A stretch of DNA of 10,630 nt, taken from the NCBI GenBank assembly GCA_964625865.1, contig CAZVEV010000217.1, positions 1 through 10,630 on the forward strand, read 5' to 3'. This DNA is from CAZVEV01 sp964625865. Its GTDB lineage: Bacteria; Planctomycetota; Phycisphaerae; SM23-33. The stretch's first letter is position 1. The number at the start of each line of letters is the position of its first letter. A model generated the notes under the pieces. It worked only from the letters and a program-made list of their open reading frames with translations, ran no database searches and was not told the origin of the DNA. This document shows positions 7,086-10,630 of this stretch, in pieces. A program made the position numbers and the translations under genes.

Positions 7086-7235
7086 GGAGGCGTTGTGGCA
7101 TCTGGAGATGTAAGTAGTGACTAAAAAGGCGATTGCATCTGAAAAAAGCGTCGTTAGCAGCGGGGTGACACTGGTGACGGTGAGCTGTTCTCGTGCGGGC
7201 GATGCGATGCGACGGCGGGTGGTGGAGATGGTGCG
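7086..7235 (+). other. Untranslated leader of the efflux operon
   Basis: About 150 bases follow the operator before the tetR-like start, a long leader for an autoregulated repressor. It has A-rich patches (7123-7127, 7142-7147) and GCGAT in tandem (around 7199-7208). A strong Shine-Dalgarno-like GGGAGG at 7085-7090 sits 4 bases before a GTG at 7095 that opens a nine-codon frame ending at TAA 7122-7124. I see no clear terminator-antiterminator pair or known riboswitch. Confidence 0.35.
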
Positions 7236-7892
7236 ATGAGCGAGCGAGGCAAGATGGGCGACAAGAAGCAGGCGATCCTTGATGCCGCATACGAGGTGTT
7301 TGACGCGCGGGGGTATGCGGCGGCGACGGTGGACCAGATCGCCGCCAAGGCGGGGGTCGCTAAGGGAAGTGTGTATAACTACTTCCATAGCAAGCAGGAC
7401 GTATTCTGGGAGCTGTTTGCTTCGCAGTTGGCCAGTGACGAGGCCGAGGTGGATCGAATCGTGGCCGAGCCGATCTCGGCGGTGGCGAAGATCGAGAAAT
7501 ACATGGAGATGTGGTTCGCCCGCGCGGGGGAGTATCAGCGGATCGGCTCGCTGACGCTGGAGTTCTGGGCGGCGGCGGCTCGCGGAGCCGGGGCGGGTCA
7601 GATGAACGAGATGCTCGTGGCGACCTACACCACGTGGCGAGATCGGATAGCGTCCATCGTTGCCCAGGGCGTCGCGTCGGGCGAGTTTCGTTCGGACGTC
7701 GAGCCGAACCGGGCGGCGGCGTTCATCATGGCGGCGATGGACGGGCTGACGGTCCACGCGATCATGGGCATGGACGTGACGGTAGACGAGGCGTTTCTGA
7801 TGGCGATGAAGCGCGGGACGCTGCTGGCCCTGACGGCCGGTGTGGCGGCAGGCGTGAGAGATGAGGCAAAGGAACCGAGCAATGACGAGTGA
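7236..7892 (+). CDS. TetR/AcrR-family transcriptional repressor
   Basis: A 218-residue DNA-binding repressor that probably controls the efflux genes behind it by releasing DNA when it binds a transported compound. The N-terminal TetR domain is close to consensus: helix from KQAILDAAYEVF (11-22), then TVDQIAAKAGVAKGSVYNYF (31-50) with the recognition helix near 39-50, then the typical SKQDVFWELF. The C-terminal part is helical and ligand-binding in this family, with the common SGEFRSDVEPNRAAAFI-type segment and a DGL motif; the ligand cannot be deduced. The start at 7236 has GGAG 8 bases upstream; a second in-frame ATG at 7254 is possible. The stop overlaps the start of the adaptor gene by 11 bases, so translation is probably coupled. 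The perfect palindrome at 7060-7085 is its likely operator. Confidence 0.93.
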   Translation: MSERGKMGDKKQAILDAAYEVFDARGYAAATVDQIAAKAGVAKGSVYNYFHSKQDVFWELFASQLASDEAEVDRIVAEPISAVAKIEKYMEMWFARAGEYQRIGSLTLEFWAAAARGAGAGQMNEMLVATYTTWRDRIASIVAQGVASGEFRSDVEPNRAAAFIMAAMDGLTVHAIMGMDVTVDEAFLMAMKRGTLLALTAGVAAGVRDEAKEPSNDE

Positions 7893-9246
7893 AACCAAGA
7901 CAGGCAGGGACGAGAAGACGGCTGATCGCCAAGCGGATCGGCCTCCCAAGCACCCCCCCGCGGTTGCGAGTAAACGGCCCGCGAAGGCCAAGTCGCGAAA
8001 GCCCGAAGACGTCTTTCGTCGGCGCCGCGGTTGGCTTGCGGCGCTGGTTGTCATCGCCGCCGGCGGCGCGGTCTGCGCGTTGACATGGCTGCCTGCACGG
8101 AAGAAGGACGAGCCGACCGCCAAGCGGTCCCTGACCAACGTGACGGTCCAGACGGTCATCGCCACGGACGTGCCGGACACCCTCGACCTGCCCGGTGTGG
8201 TCGAGCCCAATCGGACAGTGACCGTTTCGGCGCGGGTGGGCGGGCAGGTCACCAAGGTCAGCCGCGTTGACAACAGGACGGAGGGCCGCCCCTGCACGCG
8301 AGGCGAGACGATCGTCGTCCTTGACACCGAACTGTTGCAGGTGCGTATCGACCAGGCCAACGCGCAGATCGCCCAGTACACCGCGGAGATCGCCCAGGCC
8401 GCCGCCCAGCGGGACCTCGCCCGGACTGAGCGCGACAGCGTCAAGGGCCTGCATGCCAAGGGCGCTGCGACGGACTTCACACTCCAGCAGGCGGAAGATG
8501 CCCTGACGGCTGCCGAAGCCGGCATCAAGCGCGCCGAGGCCGGACTGACCGGCGCGAACGCGGCGCTGAAAGCCGCCGAGGTCGACATGAGCTACGCCGA
8601 GATCACCGCCCCGATCAACGGCGTGCTTGACGAGATGATGGTCGAGGAAGGCGAGTTGGTCGCCCCGGGGACGCCGGTGGCGAAGATCGTGGACACCGCA
8701 ACGGTTCGCGTCGCCATCGACGTGCCTCAAAGCGACGTTCGGTGGATAATGCTCGGCAGCGGGAACATGCCTGCCGTGCAGTTGGGGTTCGCCGGTGAAT
8801 CGGGCGGCCCGACGTTCAGCGGTACGGTGGACTACATCAGCGAGCTGGCCGACCTGCGGGCCAAGACCACGCGCGTCGAGGTGCTCGTCAAGAACACGCC
8901 CCGCAAGCTGCGCAGCGGGCAGATCGTGCGTGTCGCCCTGCGGCGCCGCGTGCTCCCCCAAGCCATCATGGTGCCCCTGGAAGCCGTCATCCAGTTGGAG
9001 GACGGCAGGGCGGTGTACGTTGTGGACGCCGAAGACAAGGCCGAGCGCCGCATCGTCACCCTGGGGCGCTGGCGCGGGCGCAACGTGCAGATCCGCAGCG
9101 GTCTGCGGGCCGGCGACAGGCTGATCACGCAGGGCCATCGCTACGTCGCCCCGGGCCAGCCCGTCAACGTGCAGGGTGACAAGGCCACCACCAGGCCGGC
9201 GGCGACCATCGTCTCATCCGACCCGACCGGGCGCGGGCGCTCGTAG
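7882..9246 (+). CDS. RND efflux periplasmic adaptor (membrane fusion protein, HlyD/AcrA type)
   Basis: Links the inner-membrane pump to an outer-membrane channel. The ATG at 7882 was chosen over an in-frame ATG at 7861 because AAAGGA lies 8 bases upstream; it overlaps the repressor gene by 11 bases. In the 454-residue protein a charged, Pro/Lys/Arg-rich tail (1-49) precedes one membrane helix (51-70). Then come the first half-lipoyl strand set (about 112-150), an Ala/Gln/Glu-rich coiled-coil hairpin (about 150-236), the second half-lipoyl segment YAEITAPINGVLDEMMVEEGELVAPGTPV (begins 238), a beta-barrel domain and a C-terminal membrane-proximal domain. I see no lipobox, so it is anchored by the helix, not by lipid. 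The C-terminal end is Thr/Ser/Arg-rich and probably disordered. Substrate unknown. Confidence 0.92.
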   Translation: MTSETKTGRDEKTADRQADRPPKHPPAVASKRPAKAKSRKPEDVFRRRRGWLAALVVIAAGGAVCALTWLPARKKDEPTAKRSLTNVTVQTVIATDVPDTLDLPGVVEPNRTVTVSARVGGQVTKVSRVDNRTEGRPCTRGETIVVLDTELLQVRIDQANAQIAQYTAEIAQAAAQRDLARTERDSVKGLHAKGAATDFTLQQAEDALTAAEAGIKRAEAGLTGANAALKAAEVDMSYAEITAPINGVLDEMMVEEGELVAPGTPVAKIVDTATVRVAIDVPQSDVRWIMLGSGNMPAVQLGFAGESGGPTFSGTVDYISELADLRAKTTRVEVLVKNTPRKLRSGQIVRVALRRRVLPQAIMVPLEAVIQLEDGRAVYVVDAEDKAERRIVTLGRWRGRNVQIRSGLRAGDRLITQGHRYVAPGQPVNVQGDKATTRPAATIVSSDPTGRGRS

Positions 9247-9252
9247 ATCCTC

Positions 9253-9257
9253 GGGAG
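9253..9257 (+). promoter_or_regulatory. Ribosome binding site deciding the GTG start of the pump gene
   Basis: GGGAG lies 7 bases before GTG at 9265. TTG at 9268 is the only close alternative. The first in-frame ATG, at 9316, falls within the first membrane helix and would destroy it, so a non-ATG start is required. Confidence 0.7.
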
Positions 9258-9264
9258 CATAACC

Positions 9265-10630
9265 GTGTTGATATCAAACGCGTCAATCAAGAACCGCACG
9301 ACCGTGGGCGTGCTAATGCTGCTGATCGTGGTGGCCGGGGCGTTCAGCTACGCCACGCTGCCCCGAGAGAGTGCGCCGGACGTCGAGATACCCATCATCA
9401 TCATCACCACGACGTACGAGGGCGTCTCGCCGGAGGACGTCGAGACGGCCGTCACGATCAAGATCGAGAACGAACTGACGGGCCTCAAGGGCGTCAAGGA
9501 CATCCGTTCCAGCAGCGCCGAAGGCGTCTCGACGATCACCGTCGAGTTCATGCCCGACGTGAGCATCGACGACGCGATGCAGTATGTTCGCGACAAGGTC
9601 GACCAGGCCAAGCCGGAACTGCCCGATGCCGCCGAGGAGCCGTACTTGACCGAGGTCAACGTCGCCGAGATGCCGATCATGATGGTCAACATCACCGGCC
9701 CGATCTCGCTGGTCCGCCTCAAGCAGATTGCCGACCGTCTCGAAGAGACGATCGAGCAGCGGATCGACGGCGTGCTGAACGTCGACGTGCTCGGCGGGCT
9801 CGAACGAGAAATCCGCATCGAGATGGACCAGGACAAGGTCGCCGCCTACGGCCTGACGTTTGCCGAACTGCTCAAGCTCATCCCCGGCGAGAACGTCAAT
9901 ATCTCCGCCGGCGGGCTGGAAACCGAAGGTGTACGGTTCAACGTCCGCGTGCCGGCTGAGTTCGCCGATCCCGAGGAGGCCGACCGTCTCCTGCTGGCTG
10001 TGCGAGACGGCAAGCCGATCTACCTGCTGGACGTCGCCCGCGTGGTCGACACGTTCAAGGATCGCGAGAGCTACGCGCGGCTGGACGGCAAGTCGAGCAT
10101 CACGCTGGCGGTCCAGAAACGCATCGGCGCCGACATCCTCCCGATTGCCGACGGCGTGCGGGCCGTCCTGGACGAGGCCCGCCGCAAGGCCCCGCTGGGC
10201 GTGACCTTCGAGGTGACCCACGACCTGAGCGACCAGATTCGCATGATGGTCCATGACCTGGAGAACAACATCCTCAGCGGCCTGGTGCTGGTCGTGATCG
10301 TGCTGATCCTCTTCATGGGGTGGCGCAGCAGTCTGATCGTGGCGTTGGCGATTCCGATGAGCATGCTCATCAGCTTCGCGGTGATCCAGGCGTTCGGCAT
10401 GACGCTGAACATGGTCGTCCTGTTCAGCCTGATCCTCGCACTGGGGATGCTCGTGGACAACGCGATCGTGATCGTCGAGAACGTATACCGGCACGTGCAG
10501 TTGGGCTACGGCCGACGTGAGGCGTCGATAAAGGGGACGGCCGAGGTGGCCTGGCCCGTCATCACCTCGACCGCCACGACGGTCGTGGCGTTCGCCCCGA
10601 TGATATTCTGGCCGGGGATCAAGGGCGAGT
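9265..10630 (+). CDS. RND efflux pump inner-membrane protein (AcrB/HAE-type), 3' truncated by the window
   Basis: Proton-driven inner-membrane transporter that should export drugs or other small molecules with the adaptor just upstream, 18 bases away. The first 455 codons are present; full-length relatives have about 1030-1050 residues, so the gene continues past the right edge. Visible parts: first membrane helix (about 12-31), the porter-domain motif TTYEGVSPEDVE with the following GVSTITVEF, periplasmic porter subdomains, second helix (about 336-352), third helix (about 357-377), and the fourth-helix motif LGMLVDNAIVIVEN (393-406). Asp398 matches the first proton-relay Asp of AcrB; Asn399 stands at the second. 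VDN is also seen in other members of the superfamily. No metal-pump signature was noticed; substrate unknown. Confidence 0.93.
   Translation, partial: MLISNASIKNRTTVGVLMLLIVVAGAFSYATLPRESAPDVEIPIIIITTTYEGVSPEDVETAVTIKIENELTGLKGVKDIRSSSAEGVSTITVEFMPDVSIDDAMQYVRDKVDQAKPELPDAAEEPYLTEVNVAEMPIMMVNITGPISLVRLKQIADRLEETIEQRIDGVLNVDVLGGLEREIRIEMDQDKVAAYGLTFAELLKLIPGENVNISAGGLETEGVRFNVRVPAEFADPEEADRLLLAVRDGKPIYLLDVARVVDTFKDRESYARLDGKSSITLAVQKRIGADILPIADGVRAVLDEARRKAPLGVTFEVTHDLSDQIRMMVHDLENNILSGLVLVVIVLILFMGWRSSLIVALAIPMSMLISFAVIQAFGMTLNMVVLFSLILALGMLVDNAIVIVENVYRHVQLGYGRREASIKGTAEVAWPVITSTATTVVAFAPMIFWPGIKGE

Noticed and set aside
7762..9138. 458-codon minus-strand frame opposite the adaptor gene
   Set aside because: Shadow of the adaptor gene; composition is His/Arg/Asp-rich without domain signs.

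Overview
This window looks like a piece of a GC-rich Gram-negative chromosome. It holds five protein-coding genes in two functional blocks separated by an intergenic region of about 650 bases. A very large secreted family-2-type glycosidase carrying extra sugar-binding and amidotransferase-like domains, next to a secreted heparinase-like lyase, is typical of polysaccharide degraders of the Planctomycetota/PVC group. The planctomycete assignment is an inference from gene style, not from a marker gene.

Block 1 (about 56-6583) is a divergent pair. On the minus strand is a 1489-residue secreted glycoside hydrolase family 2-like protein. Its order of parts is signal peptide, N-terminal beta-sandwich, sugar-binding domain, Ig-like domain, TIM barrel with two candidate catalytic Glu, and a long C-terminal tail. 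In that tail one amidotransferase-like domain is followed by a second that seems to be split by a discoidin-like domain. On the plus strand is a 635-residue secreted heparinase II/III-family protein. The two starts are about 150 bases apart, and that gap contains helically phased short repeats that could bind a shared regulator. Together they look like a lyase plus exo-glycosidase pair for an unknown, probably uronic-acid-containing, polysaccharide.

The region 6584-7235 holds no convincing gene. It carries short palindromes and dispersed repeats (a GCAAGCGGTY motif three times; two longer repeated words). It ends in a clear control region: a perfect TATAAT -10 box followed directly by a perfect 26-bp palindrome, then a leader of about 150 bases.

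Block 2 (7236-10630) is a tripartite efflux operon: a TetR/AcrR repressor, a periplasmic adaptor (membrane fusion protein) whose start overlaps the end of the repressor gene, and an RND inner-membrane pump that starts at GTG and runs off the right edge. The palindrome is the obvious candidate operator by which the TetR protein represses its own operon. No outer-membrane channel gene is visible; it may lie beyond the right edge or elsewhere.

Nothing here is clearly a new biological system. The points most worth a second look are the operator-promoter arrangement and its leader, the interrupted amidotransferase-like domain, the phased repeats between the divergent genes, and the palindromic intergenic repeats.
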